This document shows positions 19,401 through 23,560 of a DNA stretch of 46,575 nt, in pieces (position 1 is the first letter of the stretch; every line of letters begins with the position of its first letter). The translations under genes and the position numbers were made by a program. Below the pieces are notes generated by a model. The model was not told where the DNA came from. It saw only the letters and a program-made list of their open reading frames with translations, and made no database searches. The stretch lies in the NCBI GenBank assembly GCA_031385545.1, contig JANNBN010000042.1:1-46575 (forward strand), read 5' to 3'. This DNA comes from JANNBN01 sp031385545. GTDB taxonomy: Bacteria; Actinomycetota; Acidimicrobiia; Acidimicrobiales; JANYDT01.

Positions 19401-22304
19401 ACGATCACTGCGAGCAACGTGGGCCCGTCGACAGCCGTTGGAGCAACCGTCACCGACACCCTCCCGTCTGCACTGAGCGCAGCGACCTGGACGTGTCTTG
19501 CGTCGTCTGGTTCCAGCTGTGGAGCGAGCGGGTCGGGCAGCATCGCCGATACGGTCAGCCTGCTGGCAGGCGGTGCAGCCGTCTACACGCTCACGGCCAT
19601 GGTCGATCCTGGCGCCGCTGGATCGATCGTCAACGGCGCTTCCATCACCGCTCCGACCGGTGTGATCGACCCGACGATCAGCAACAACTCGGCGACCGAC
19701 ACGGACACGCTCGTTCGCACCGCAGACCTGTCCGTCACCAAGACCGACGGCACCGCTTTCGCCATACCGGGCACATCGGTGACCTACACCGTTGTCGCCA
19801 CCAACGCCGGCCCGTCCTCGATCACCGGGGCTATCGTCGACGACTCGCTGCCAGCCACACTGTCAAGCGCAGCCTGGACCTGTTCGGCCACGCCCGGCGC
19901 TTCGTGTGGGAGCACGTCAGGAACCGGCAGCATCAACCAAAGCGTCAACTTGGCAACCGGCTCGTCCGTCACCTACACGGTGGTCGCACCTGTCCGGCCG
20001 AACGCAACCGGAACGTTGACCAACACAGCGAGCGTTTCCGCTCCTGTCGGTGTCACCGACGCCAACCCGTCGAACAACTCGGCCACCGATGCCGACACGC
20101 TCACGCCACGAGCTGACCTCGCAATTTCCAAGACGAACGGCGTCACCAACCCGCTGGTCGGCTCGAACGTCTCGTACACGATCACCGTCGTGAACAACGG
20201 TCCGTCCAACGTCACCGGGGCAACCGTCGACGACACCGTTCCCGGCGCGCTGCTTGGTGCGACGTGGACATGTGTCGCCACGGGCGGCGCTTCGTGCGGC
20301 GCAGCTTCGGGCACTGGTGGCATCGCCGATACGGTGAACATTCCCGCCGGTGCCAGTATCGTATACACACTTACGGCATTGATCTCCGACGCAGCAACGG
20401 GGTCGCTGACGAACACTGCAACAGTTACAGCACCGGTCGGTGTCACCGACCCGACGAACGCCAACAACTCGGCGACGGACGCCGACACGCTCGGCCTCCG
20501 TGGCGAGCTGAGCATCACCAAGACCCACTCGGGTCTCATCACTTCGGGCATGCCCGTTGCGTACACCATTGTTGCTCGCAACGACGGTCCGTCTGCGGTG
20601 ACCGGTGCTCTGGTTCGTGACACGCTCCCCGCAGCACTGAGCAACGCCACGTGGACCTGTGCTGCAGCAGGCGGCGGCGCCTGCGGCTCCCCGAGCGGAA
20701 CCAACAGCATCAACGACACGGTCGACCTTGCGGTCGGTGGAACAGTCACGTACGTCCTTACAGCCGACGTCGGCGCCAACACCCGGCCGCAGCTTTCCAA
20801 CAGTGCGGTCATCATCGGTCCGAATTCGCCGACCGACACCAACCCTGCCGATAACACGGCAACCGATACGTCGACGCTCCGCACGGTGTCAGACCTGTCC
20901 ATCACCAAGTCGAACGCAACCACCACGGTGGTTCCGGGCGACCTCGTCGACTACACGATCACCGTTTCGAACACTGGTCCGTCGGGCGTGTTCGGAGCCC
21001 TGGTGACCGATGCTCTGCCGTCCACCTTGACCGGCGGATCATGGACCTGCGCGGGCACCGGGGGCGGTGCCTGCGCAGGCTCAGGAACCGGTGGCATCTC
21101 AGACCGGGTCGACCTCCCCGTCGGTGCAACCGTCACCTATACGCTGCGGGCCACGGTCGCCTCGTCGGTTCTCGGAACCGTCACCAATACAGCCACGATC
21201 GCGCCGCCTTCCGGCGGTAACGATACCGATCCGTCGAACAACACTGCGAGCGACACCGACACAGCCGTACCAAGCGCAGACCTCGCTGCCACGAAGCAGT
21301 CGCCGGGCCTGTACCAGACACCTGGCAACACCATCACGTACACGATCACAGCGACGAACAACGGTCCGTCCGATGCCATTGGTGCAATCGTGCGGGACTC
21401 CCTGCCGGCCTCGCTGAGCAACGCCACCTGGACCTGTTCCGCATCGTCGGGCAGTTCCTGCACCGCCTCGGGTACAGGCGACGTCGCCGAAACAATCACC
21501 ATCCTTGCTGGCGGTCGCGTCGTCTTCCAGGTCTCGGCGGCGATCGCATCGGACTACTTCGGTGACCTGTACAACACGACCACCGTCGAAGCTCCTGCTG
21601 GCCTGCCGGAAACGAATCTCGGCAACAACTCAGCAACCGAACACGACATCGTGAACCTGGCGATCGTTGCGCCTCCGACCACTGTTCCTCCAGCGCCACC
21701 GACCAACCAAGAGCCGCAGGCCCCCACCACGCCCGATCAGGCGACCGTCACCACACCAGTTACACCATCGACCACAACGCCGACACCGCTGCCTTCTCCC
21801 ACCACCGTCTCACCCATACCGACGACGCCGACGACGACGCCGACCACGACTGCCGGCCCGACTCCGAACCGAGCATCGTTGAGCGGTTTGGTCTTCTTCG
21901 ACACCAACGGCGACGGCGTCAAGAATCGCGCAGAGAAGGTGGTCCCGGGTGCCATCGTGTCCATCCTGTTGCCGGATGGACGACGAATCACCGTCATCGC
22001 CGACCGCGACGGCCGGTACACGGTTCCGGCCGAACTGCCAGACGGCAGCTACACGGTGCTCGTGCAGGTTCCGGGAGACGACGCAGCGCCTCGCATTGGG
22101 AACATCACGGTCTCAGGTGTCGACATCGCCCTTGATATCCCGCTGATCGACTCCGCTTTGGCCCTGACTGGTTCACAGGCGACCACCCACGGTGCGTGGG
22201 CGCTGCTCCTGATTGCTGTCGGCCTCACACTCATTCTGGCAACACGCCGCCCAGAGGACGAGGAGGAGAACCCGCCACCCTCGCGAGCAGCCCGGTTCGG
22301 CTGA
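1287..22304 (+). CDS. giant cell-surface protein, about 7,005 aa, with 48 DUF11-type repeats and a C-terminal LAXTG sortase signal
   Basis: This is probably an exported, wall-anchored fibrous adhesin or structural surface protein. Residues 1-42 form a signal peptide: basic start, hydrophobic core IVALVGLLSSMLVFL, and ALA before the likely cleavage site. Residues 43-386 are a beta-rich N-terminal domain with WGGWTLAVAY, of a kind often placed before DUF11 arrays. Residues 387-540 are one divergent repeat. About 541-6785 are 48 tandem DUF11-type repeats of 127-135 aa. About 6795-6860 is a Pro/Thr-rich stalk. About 6862-6955 resembles SdrD B domains (FDTNGDGVKN). LALTG is at 6958-6962, then a membrane helix and a charged tail starting with RR. 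An open frame extends to ATG 1101, but the ATG at 1287 is preferred because it places the signal peptide at the N-terminus. No strong Shine-Dalgarno sequence is visible. The frame is intact for 21 kb. The repeats have many Asp and few Lys or Arg, so the protein is very acidic. Function as an adhesin is inference. Confidence 0.9.
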   Translation: MSGPPYRTHLQKLGRGRPAAIVALVGLLSSMLVFLTPTPALAVTAFTAKFQTNVSGDITLTANHNLTCTSGCTTANSGTMEYVDVDGTPASALAAGGTVVTFNSTTADVVVPAGSTVLYAGLFWGGNLASGATQGGSGGANAPTPANRNQVLFKTPALSGYTTITALAADVDTDPVQSATFPVYHAFADVTTLVQAVTGGGNGTYGVANIQAGTGSSGSGDWGGWTLAVAYTNPVERLRNLSIFNGFNRVTGTTDVDIPFGPFITPVIGPVNLKIGLVAQDGDSGIVGDAVTLGAGIASCSDTNPLLSDATNTNNNIFNGTISKLGVNVTTRNPNPANTWGYDADLILANGVLPNNTTNACLRLKTNGDQYFPDAVTTAIELPAPLLVATKTGVDLNGGTLNPGDTIEYTISIQNNGDDIATDVVLVDPIPSPLTYVPGSMSVATGANVGAKTDATGDDQGQFASGSVTMYLGTGATSALGGQMLPAAATSVKLRATVNGSVAGGTPINNTVQISYKGATIPTQVIAPVSSASTTSVASQVDLVVTKTDSQTVVTAGALITYVVTVHNNGPQTATSAVLTDTIPATILSPTWTCSVAGQSAAAACGAASGSGNISTTLSLGSGDTATYTVSGTVDPAAAAGTATLANTATVAAATTQNDTNAANNSATDTDDVVRRADIQITKTDGITNAIPGTALTYTVAVTNAGPSNAGSVSVADTIPAAITGVTWTCAATAGSSCATTSGSGNTLATSANLLGSGVATYTINGTLNPATPAGTNTLINTATATLGSGITEINAANNTATDTDNVTPRADLSITKTDGIVDAVPGTTITYTVSVANAGPSSVTNALVTDTVPAALTGVTWTCAPTGAGASCGAASGSGNAISTTVTLPTGTSATYAVTGTVNPTTPSGTNTLTNTASVAAPAGTTDPTAGNNSATDVDNVKATAELSITKTDGSTDAIPGAAVTYTIVVTNAGPSTVTNATITDAVPASLTGVTWTCSATVGASCGSASGSGNAIATTASLPAGALVTYTVTGTLAPTTAAGTLTNTAATALPSGVTDPTPGVTQATDTSTVKPTGDLSITKTDGVSTAVPGTTITYTLVITNAGPSTATNAVITDTIPAAITGVTWTCSASGGGAACGAASGAGNAISTTATLPTATSVTYIATGTLGAATAAGTATLVNTAAVAAPAGFTDTNAANNTATDTDDVTPQADLAVAKTASVTSALPGGAVGYTIVVTNNGPSNVTGATIVDSLPSQLVSATWSCAASAGAACGAASGSGNVINTTANLPSGSSVTFTVNATVGPTVPAGTITNTATATVPSGVTDPVPGNNSGSASVTISSATDLSITKTDGVGTATPGSTVTYTIVASNGGPNPVAGATVADTIPANISAATWTCSASAGSSCGTASGSGSFSVGVNLAVGGTATFTVSATVRATATGSLANTATITVPSGVTETNSANNSATDTDTLSPVGDLSITKTDGATTATPGTGITYTITVQNAGPSTATGAAIADTIPAAISGATWTCSSSGASSCAAPSGSGNIATTATVAAGSSVVYTVTGTIAAGATGTVSNTATVTPPGGFPDSNAGNNSATDSDTLIPQGDLTITKTNGAAQSIPGTSTTYTIVASNAGPSTVVSAPITDSLPVSLLAATWTCSATAGSSCAAASGTGSIATTGTILPGGSLTFSLTATLDPATSSGSTLVNTAAISAPAGFTDTNGTNNASTDTDTVTPRVDLSITKTDGVAAAVPGSTVVYTIVVANSGPSTATNAAVTDTLPAALTGGTWTCSGTGGGTCGTASGSGNISTVALVPTGGTVTYTLTATVVATTAAGVATLVNSATVTAASGTTETNAANNAATDTDDVTPQGDLSITKSDGITNAVPGTTVTYTVTVTNAGPSTASATPIADTVPAAVTGVTWTCATAGGAVCGTASGSGNAISTTATVPAAGSVTYTITGTLAPTTASGTNTLINTATVTAASGFTDTNGTNNAATDTDNVTPRADLSITKDDAVTDAVPGTVVTYTVRVTNAGPSFALNSAVTDTVPAAFTGVTWTCSAAAGSTCASASGSGNALSTSASIAVGATINYTVTGTLNPSTAAGTGTLVNTATVTAGSGTTDPTPANNSATDTDNVTPRMDLVVSKSSGGTKFAGSTITYTVSVANLGPSNVTGATITDTLVAQLVSPTWTCSASAGSTCGAASGSGNLATAASIVAAGTVTYTITATISPIYSGSLANTASSAAPSGVTDTNTANNSSTVTDTVTLQTDLGVTKSRSGSVVAGSPVTYNVVVTNSGPSTATNATLSDPMPTGVASQTWSCSAGAGATCAATSGSGSINTTYTAASGSTLTYTITAQIAPGATGTINQVATVAAGGTATDPVATNNTATDSATIAVNVDLRVTKTDSKVTVVAGTANTYTVVVTNFGPSTVVGATVTDAPPANFIGATWTCSASAGSSCAVSGAGTISTPVTLLPAGTATFTVTGTVSPSSALGAGALVNTATAAVPSGVTELFAGDNTANDTDAVVGEADLTITKTDGALGRTPGGTVTYTIVATNTGPTNATGATITDTLPGSLSGATWTCSASAGALCGAASGSGNVNTTADLNVGSSVTYTLSATISASATGTLSNTATVTAPGALTDPNTANNSATDNSSLGAVADVSITKTDGVTSAVPGQAVTYTIVAANAGPSVANSVVIGDTMPASLTGVTWTCAAAAGSLCGNPSGAGSINETVNIANGSTVTYTVNATISPSASGSLSNTVTATVPGGIDAASGNNTATDTDTLNTTADLSITKTDGSAGEVPGTSVTYTIVAANAGPSAVVAATVADTLPAALTGATWTCTASAGSTCAASGTGNIADTINLAVAGTATYTLTAAINPGASGSLANTATVTAPAGATDPTPSNNSATDTDSLSASADVNITKTDGAATEIPGTSITYTIVAANTGPSNVSGATVTDTLPASLTGATWTCSASAGSSCGFSGTGDISDTVTLLSGGTATYTLVAAIVANASGPLTNTAAIAVPVTVTDPTVGNNSATDTDTLVPTADLSITKTDGSASEVPGTGVTYTISATNNGPSDVVAATVADTLPASLSSATWTCSASAGSTCPASGSGNINASVNLLSGATATFTLAAMLSEGATGSLVNTATISVPGSVTDPTGANNSATDTDALGPTADLSIVKSDGSASEVAGTSVVYTITAANAGPSGVTGATISDTLPASLTGATWTCAASAGSTCAAASGSGNINTTTNLLSGGTATFTLTATISASATGSLVNTATIAAPSGVTDPSAANNSSTDTDSLGSTADLSITKTDGSATETPGTGITYSITATNNGPSNVTGATITDTLPGSLTAATWTCAASAGSSCAATGSGSISDTINLLSGGTATYTLTATITAGATGTLANTATITAPGGVTDPTPANNTATDIDTLDPSGDLSISKIDGTGSEVPGTSVTYTITAANTGPSAVTGATVTDTLPAALSGATWTCAASAGSSCPASGIGNISATVNLLAGGSATFTLTAAISPTATGSLANTATIAAPSGFVDPTGANNSATDTDTLNPIADLSITKTDGVGAETPGTGIAYTIVVANNGPSAVSGATVTDSLAPTLLGATWTCVASSGSSCGASGSGSINDAVSLLVSGTATYTLSATISASATGSIANTASVAAPSGTTDPTGANNTATDTDTLGPTADLSITKTDGTTTETPGTGVTYTIVAANIGPSNATGATITDTLPAALTGATWTCAATAGSSCATPSGSGNINTTANLLSGGTTTYTLTATVSASATGTLANTATITTPSGVTDPTAANNTATDSDTLSPAADLSITKTDGSAGEVPGTSVTYTVVATNNGPSNVTGATITDTLPGSLTAATWTCAASSGSTCAASGSGSISDTIDLLSGGTATYTLTATVSASASGSLTNTATIAAPSGTTDATPANNTATDTDTLSPTADLSVTKTDGTASVTAGGSAVYTIVATNTGPSNVTGAVITDTLPAALTGATWTCAASAGSSCAAASGSGNINTTANLLSSGTAAYTLTATVSASATGTLANTATITAPSGVTDPTATNNTAIDTDTVQVTPDLAITKTDGSGSSVPGGSITYTIIVTNAGPSTAAGATVTDTLPALLTGATWTCTPSSGATCPASGSGSINAVVTVPVGGNVTFTLVASISPTGSGSLVNTATVAAPAGATDPNTTNNTATDTNTLGPIADLSITKTDGAVVEVQNTPVTYTIVVSNNGPSTATAATVTDTLPVILSGATWSCAATAGSTCTASGTGSIADTITVLNGGSATYTLTANIAAGATGNLTNTASVAAASGTTDPTSSNNSATDTDALQQTANLSITKTDGTSTRIPGSTVTYTITASNSGPASVTGATVTDNLPASLTAASWTCFATAGSSCAASGTGSISDSVNLLASGNATYTLTATILASARGTLSNTATITPPVGTTDPVASNNTSTDNSTLTPRADLGVSKTDGAAIEIPGTSVTYTIVVSNAGPSTAVNATVADTLPASLTTATWTCAPSAGSSCGASGAGNITDTISLLVGGTATYTLTATIAAATTGSLTNTATVTAPSGTTDPSAANNTASDTDTLSPTADLAVTKTDGTTSATPGGPVTYSVVVTNNGPSNVIGATVADALPATLSSAIWSCTPSAGSTCTASGNGDIADTINLAVGGTATYSLTATIGASATGTLANTATVGAPSAVTDPTAANNTATDTDTLGITADLSITKTDSAATETPGTTVTYTIVAANAGPSNVVGATIADTLPASLSAATWTCAASSGSTCTGTGTGSIVDTISLLSGGVATYMLTATISAAATGTLSNSASITPPSGVSDPTGANNTATDSNTLNPQADLAVTKTDGATSEIPGTSVSYTIVATNNGPSSVTGASVTDTLPVALTGATWTCFASAGSTCAASGSGNIADAVTLVPGGTATYTLTATISAGATGTLSNTATVTPPIGVTDPTASNNSATDSDSLGATADLRIVKTDGATSETPGTSVVYTIVATNIGPSDVLGATVFDTLPSSLSAATWTCTASSGSTCSASGSGSIADAVSLPSGSAATYTLTATISSAATGSLVNTATIAAPTGVTDPIGSNNLSSDTDTLVAQADLSISKTDSAATETPGTTVTYTIVATNNGPSDVVGATVADTLPASLTGATWTCAPTVGSSCAAASGSGSITTTVNLLAGGAATYTLTANVNASASGSLSNTATVAAPSGVTDPTGANNSATDTDTLAPSANLSIVKTDGSTTEVPGTTVTYTITATNSGPSAVTGATVTDTLAGVLTAATWTCSASAGASCGAPSGTGSIADTVNLSSGASVTYLLTATISPSASGSLANSASVAVPSGVVDPIISNNSSTDTDTLVRTADLAITKTDGSSGEVPGTSVTYILVASNNGPSNVIGATVADTLPASLTGATWTCSASAGSTCAGSGSGSISDVVTLPVAGSVTYTLTATVSPSATGSLVNTATVAVPSGVVDPTGANNAATDTDTLNPTADLSVTKSDGIATETPGTTVAYTIVATNNGPSNVAGATVVDTLPASLSAATWTCAASPGSTCTASGSGSIGDTVSLLSGGAATYTLTATISGNATGSLVNTVTVSAPSGVTDPTGTNNTATDTDTLTPTADLTITKTDGTTVEVPGTSVTYTIVATNTGPSNVTGATITDTLPASLVGAVWSCVASSGSSCTASGSGNINDTVNLLSGGTATYTLTATISASATGSLVNVASVTAPSGVTDNALANNSASDTDGLGTTADLSVTKTDGTGVEVPGTSVTYTIVAANAGPSNVNGASVNDTLASSLVGASWTCVAASGSTCAASGSGSINDTINLLAGGTATYTLTATISASATGSLINTASITAPSGVTDPTSANNSATDTDGLGSTADLMITKSDAATSEVPGTSVTYTIVATNIGPSAVAGATVTDALPAVLTGATWSCAASSGSSCSASGTGSIGDTVTLLPGGTATYTLTAAIDPSATGSLANTAAIAAPSGVTDPSATNNSATDTDTLGGSADLRITKTDGSSTAVPGTVVTYTITASNVGPSTAVGATVTDTLPSALSAATWTCLASSGSSCGASGSGSIADTVSLLAGGAAVYTLTAMVDPGAAGSIVNGASITAPTGVIDPTISNNSATDTDTLVRTADLSVTKTDGTAFAIPGTSVTYTVVATNAGPSSITGAIVDDSLPATLSSAAWTCSATPGASCGSTSGTGSINQSVNLATGSSVTYTVVAPVRPNATGTLTNTASVSAPVGVTDANPSNNSATDADTLTPRADLAISKTNGVTNPLVGSNVSYTITVVNNGPSNVTGATVDDTVPGALLGATWTCVATGGASCGAASGTGGIADTVNIPAGASIVYTLTALISDAATGSLTNTATVTAPVGVTDPTNANNSATDADTLGLRGELSITKTHSGLITSGMPVAYTIVARNDGPSAVTGALVRDTLPAALSNATWTCAAAGGGACGSPSGTNSINDTVDLAVGGTVTYVLTADVGANTRPQLSNSAVIIGPNSPTDTNPADNTATDTSTLRTVSDLSITKSNATTTVVPGDLVDYTITVSNTGPSGVFGALVTDALPSTLTGGSWTCAGTGGGACAGSGTGGISDRVDLPVGATVTYTLRATVASSVLGTVTNTATIAPPSGGNDTDPSNNTASDTDTAVPSADLAATKQSPGLYQTPGNTITYTITATNNGPSDAIGAIVRDSLPASLSNATWTCSASSGSSCTASGTGDVAETITILAGGRVVFQVSAAIASDYFGDLYNTTTVEAPAGLPETNLGNNSATEHDIVNLAIVAPPTTVPPAPPTNQEPQAPTTPDQATVTTPVTPSTTTPTPLPSPTTVSPIPTTPTTTPTTTAGPTPNRASLSGLVFFDTNGDGVKNRAEKVVPGAIVSILLPDGRRITVIADRDGRYTVPAELPDGSYTVLVQVPGDDAAPRIGNITVSGVDIALDIPLIDSALALTGSQATTHGAWALLLIAVGLTLILATRRPEDEEENPPPSRAARFG
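2907..21650 (+). repeat. array of 48 tandem DUF11-type repeats, about 387-405 bp each
   Basis: Each unit begins near ADLSITKTDG, continues PGTSVTYTIV, NNGPSNVTGATV, DTLPASLTGATWTC, a second Cys 7-11 residues on, GSGNI, TATYTLTATI, and ends NTATI then NNSATDTDTL. Unit starts can be placed at about 2907, 3319, 3718, 4120, 4519, 4924, 5320, 5709, 6100 and so on. From about 9258 the spacing is almost always 387 bp (129 codons), ending with the unit at 21276. Units in the first 6 kb are longer and more variable, often with an extra AGTNTL-like loop and VTPR or VTPQ linkers. Later units mostly have TDTL linkers. DUF11 domains are Ig-like beta sandwiches common in surface proteins. A divergent, longer unit precedes the array at about 2443-2906. 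Confidence 0.9.
22158..22304 (+). other. C-terminal sortase sorting signal (LALTG, membrane helix, charged tail)
   Basis: The last 48 residues hold LALTG, about 9 residues of spacer, the hydrophobic helix AWALLLIAVGLTLILA, then TRRPEDEEE and a polar end. LAXTG is the motif used by class E sortases of high-GC Gram-positives, as established for Streptomyces chaplins. The canonical LPXTG Pro is replaced by Ala. No sortase gene lies in this window, so the enzyme must be encoded elsewhere. Unusually, the basic pair is followed by an acidic run. Confidence 0.75.
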
Positions 22305-22320
22305 TCGGGGTTCGGCTGAT

Positions 22321-22372
22321 CGACAGTTCGGCAGTGTCGCCGGAGGCGGGGGCCGTCAGCCATTTTCTGACG
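22321..22372. terminator. possible bidirectional terminator hairpins between convergent genes
   Basis: The 105-bp gap between the giant gene and the convergent VWA gene contains CGTCAG (22354-22359) and CTGACG (22367-22372) around a 7-base loop CCATTTT. Just before it, CGACA (22321-22325) pairs with TGTCG (22335-22339). The stems are short and no clear T run follows either, so this is a placement-based suggestion. Confidence 0.3.
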
Positions 22373-22409
22373 CTGACCCTCGGGGGCAAACGGGATGACA
22401 ACTAGGCAG

Positions 22410-23558
22410 TCAGCTACCGCGGTTCCACCGAAGTGAGAGCACGGCTGCCGCCGCAGCGAGAAGGGTTCCAGCGATGACGAAGCCGACGCTGACCTCGACA
22501 TCGCGCCTCTGCAGCGTGACACTGCGCGGCAGTTCGGCGAACACCTTGCTGAGCTGTCCGGAATCCTCGGCCTTGTAGAACTCTCCTCCCGTCATGTTGG
22601 CCACGCCACGGAGTGTGGGTTCGTCGATGCGAAGGATGCGCTGTCGGTTCCCGCCGCCACCGAACCCGCCGACACCGCCGCCGAAACCACTGCCACCCAG
22701 CCCGTCCAACCCATCGCTACCGAGCTGTTGGGCACTGCACACCATGTCGCTCGGATCCTCTGTTCCGAACCCGATGGTGTACACCCGCACGCGCCGATCA
22801 ACGGCTTGCTTCGCAGCTTCCAGCGGCTCCACGCCACGGGTATTGGCACCGTCTGTGAGCAGCACCACGATGTCGGGGATGTAGCCGTTTTCAGGGGCGG
22901 CAGCCTTCTCGGTAGGCGGGGTTATCCCAGTCTCGCCATCGGGTGGGTTGCCCGGATCGAACGCGCTGCCTAACTCAGCCTGGCTCAGCGTTTGCGGGTC
23001 GATCGGTGCAACGTCCGGGTTCAGCGCCGCAATTGCGTCGAGCGACTTCAGCGTCGCCGCGCCGATTGCGGTTCCACGGGCAGTCGTCAACCCGTTGATC
23101 GCCTTCAGCAGCCCGTCGCGTTCCGTGGTCGGGGCCACCGTCAGCTGCGCAAATCCGGCGAAGACCACCAGGCCGATCCGCGTCCCTTTTGGCTGGTCCT
23201 TCACGAATTGGCGGGCCGCCTCCTGGGCCACCGTGAGTCGATTCGGTTCGATGTCGGTCGAGCACATGGACCGTGAAACGTCGAGTGCAAGGATGATCGA
23301 CGTGCGGCCGATCGGGACCTGCATCGACGTCTGCGGACGCGCCGTCGCAATACCGAGCCCGGTCAGTCCGGCGAGGAACAACGCAACCGGAAGGTGTCGC
23401 TTCCAGTTGGAGCGCGCCGGAATGGCTGCCTTGATCAGCCCGACGTTGGAGAACGTCACCGCGGAGCGGCGTTTGCGGTGCAATTGCCAGACGTACGCGC
23501 CGAGGAGAAGCGGGACGATCACCAACGAGAGCAGAGCGAGGGGCCATTCGAACGACAT
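22410..23558 (-). CDS. BatA-like von Willebrand factor A membrane protein, 382 aa (last gene of the MoxR operon)
   Basis: Membrane segments lie at about residues 8-25, 56-73 and 358-376. The first two form a BatA-type N-terminal region, and the VWA domain fills about 85-345 between membrane anchors. Its metal-ion-dependent adhesion site looks complete: D93, S95 and S97 in DVSRS, T163 in RGTAIG and D236 in LLTDGAN. A glycine-rich loop (about 284-303, GFGGGVGGFGGGG) sits between the last strands and is unusual. A good Shine-Dalgarno sequence (AAAGGTGG, 7 bases before ATG) marks the start, and the previous VWA gene ends 2 bases upstream. Such proteins bind partners through the metal site and are commonly encoded with MoxR ATPases. 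The actual partner cannot be seen. A solute-binding or stress role is possible. Confidence 0.85.
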   Translation of the reverse strand: MSFEWPLALLSLVIVPLLLGAYVWQLHRKRRSAVTFSNVGLIKAAIPARSNWKRHLPVALFLAGLTGLGIATARPQTSMQVPIGRTSIILALDVSRSMCSTDIEPNRLTVAQEAARQFVKDQPKGTRIGLVVFAGFAQLTVAPTTERDGLLKAINGLTTARGTAIGAATLKSLDAIAALNPDVAPIDPQTLSQAELGSAFDPGNPPDGETGITPPTEKAAAPENGYIPDIVVLLTDGANTRGVEPLEAAKQAVDRRVRVYTIGFGTEDPSDMVCSAQQLGSDGLDGLGGSGFGGGVGGFGGGGNRQRILRIDEPTLRGVANMTGGEFYKAEDSGQLSKVFAELPRSVTLQRRDVEVSVGFVIAGTLLAAAAAVLSLRWNRGS

Positions 23559-23560
23559 GG

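Noticed and set aside
2907..21650. CRISPR array as an explanation of the periodic repeats
   Set aside because: The period of about 387 bp, the continuous reading frame and the protein-level conservation show coding repeats, not short repeats with unique spacers.
1301..21699. Dozens of periodic minus-strand open frames of about 60-250 codons opposite the giant gene
   Set aside because: They recur with the repeat period, have the same low-complexity Val/Ala/Ser pattern in each unit and are explained by the codon composition of the sense repeats. There is no sign of independent genes.
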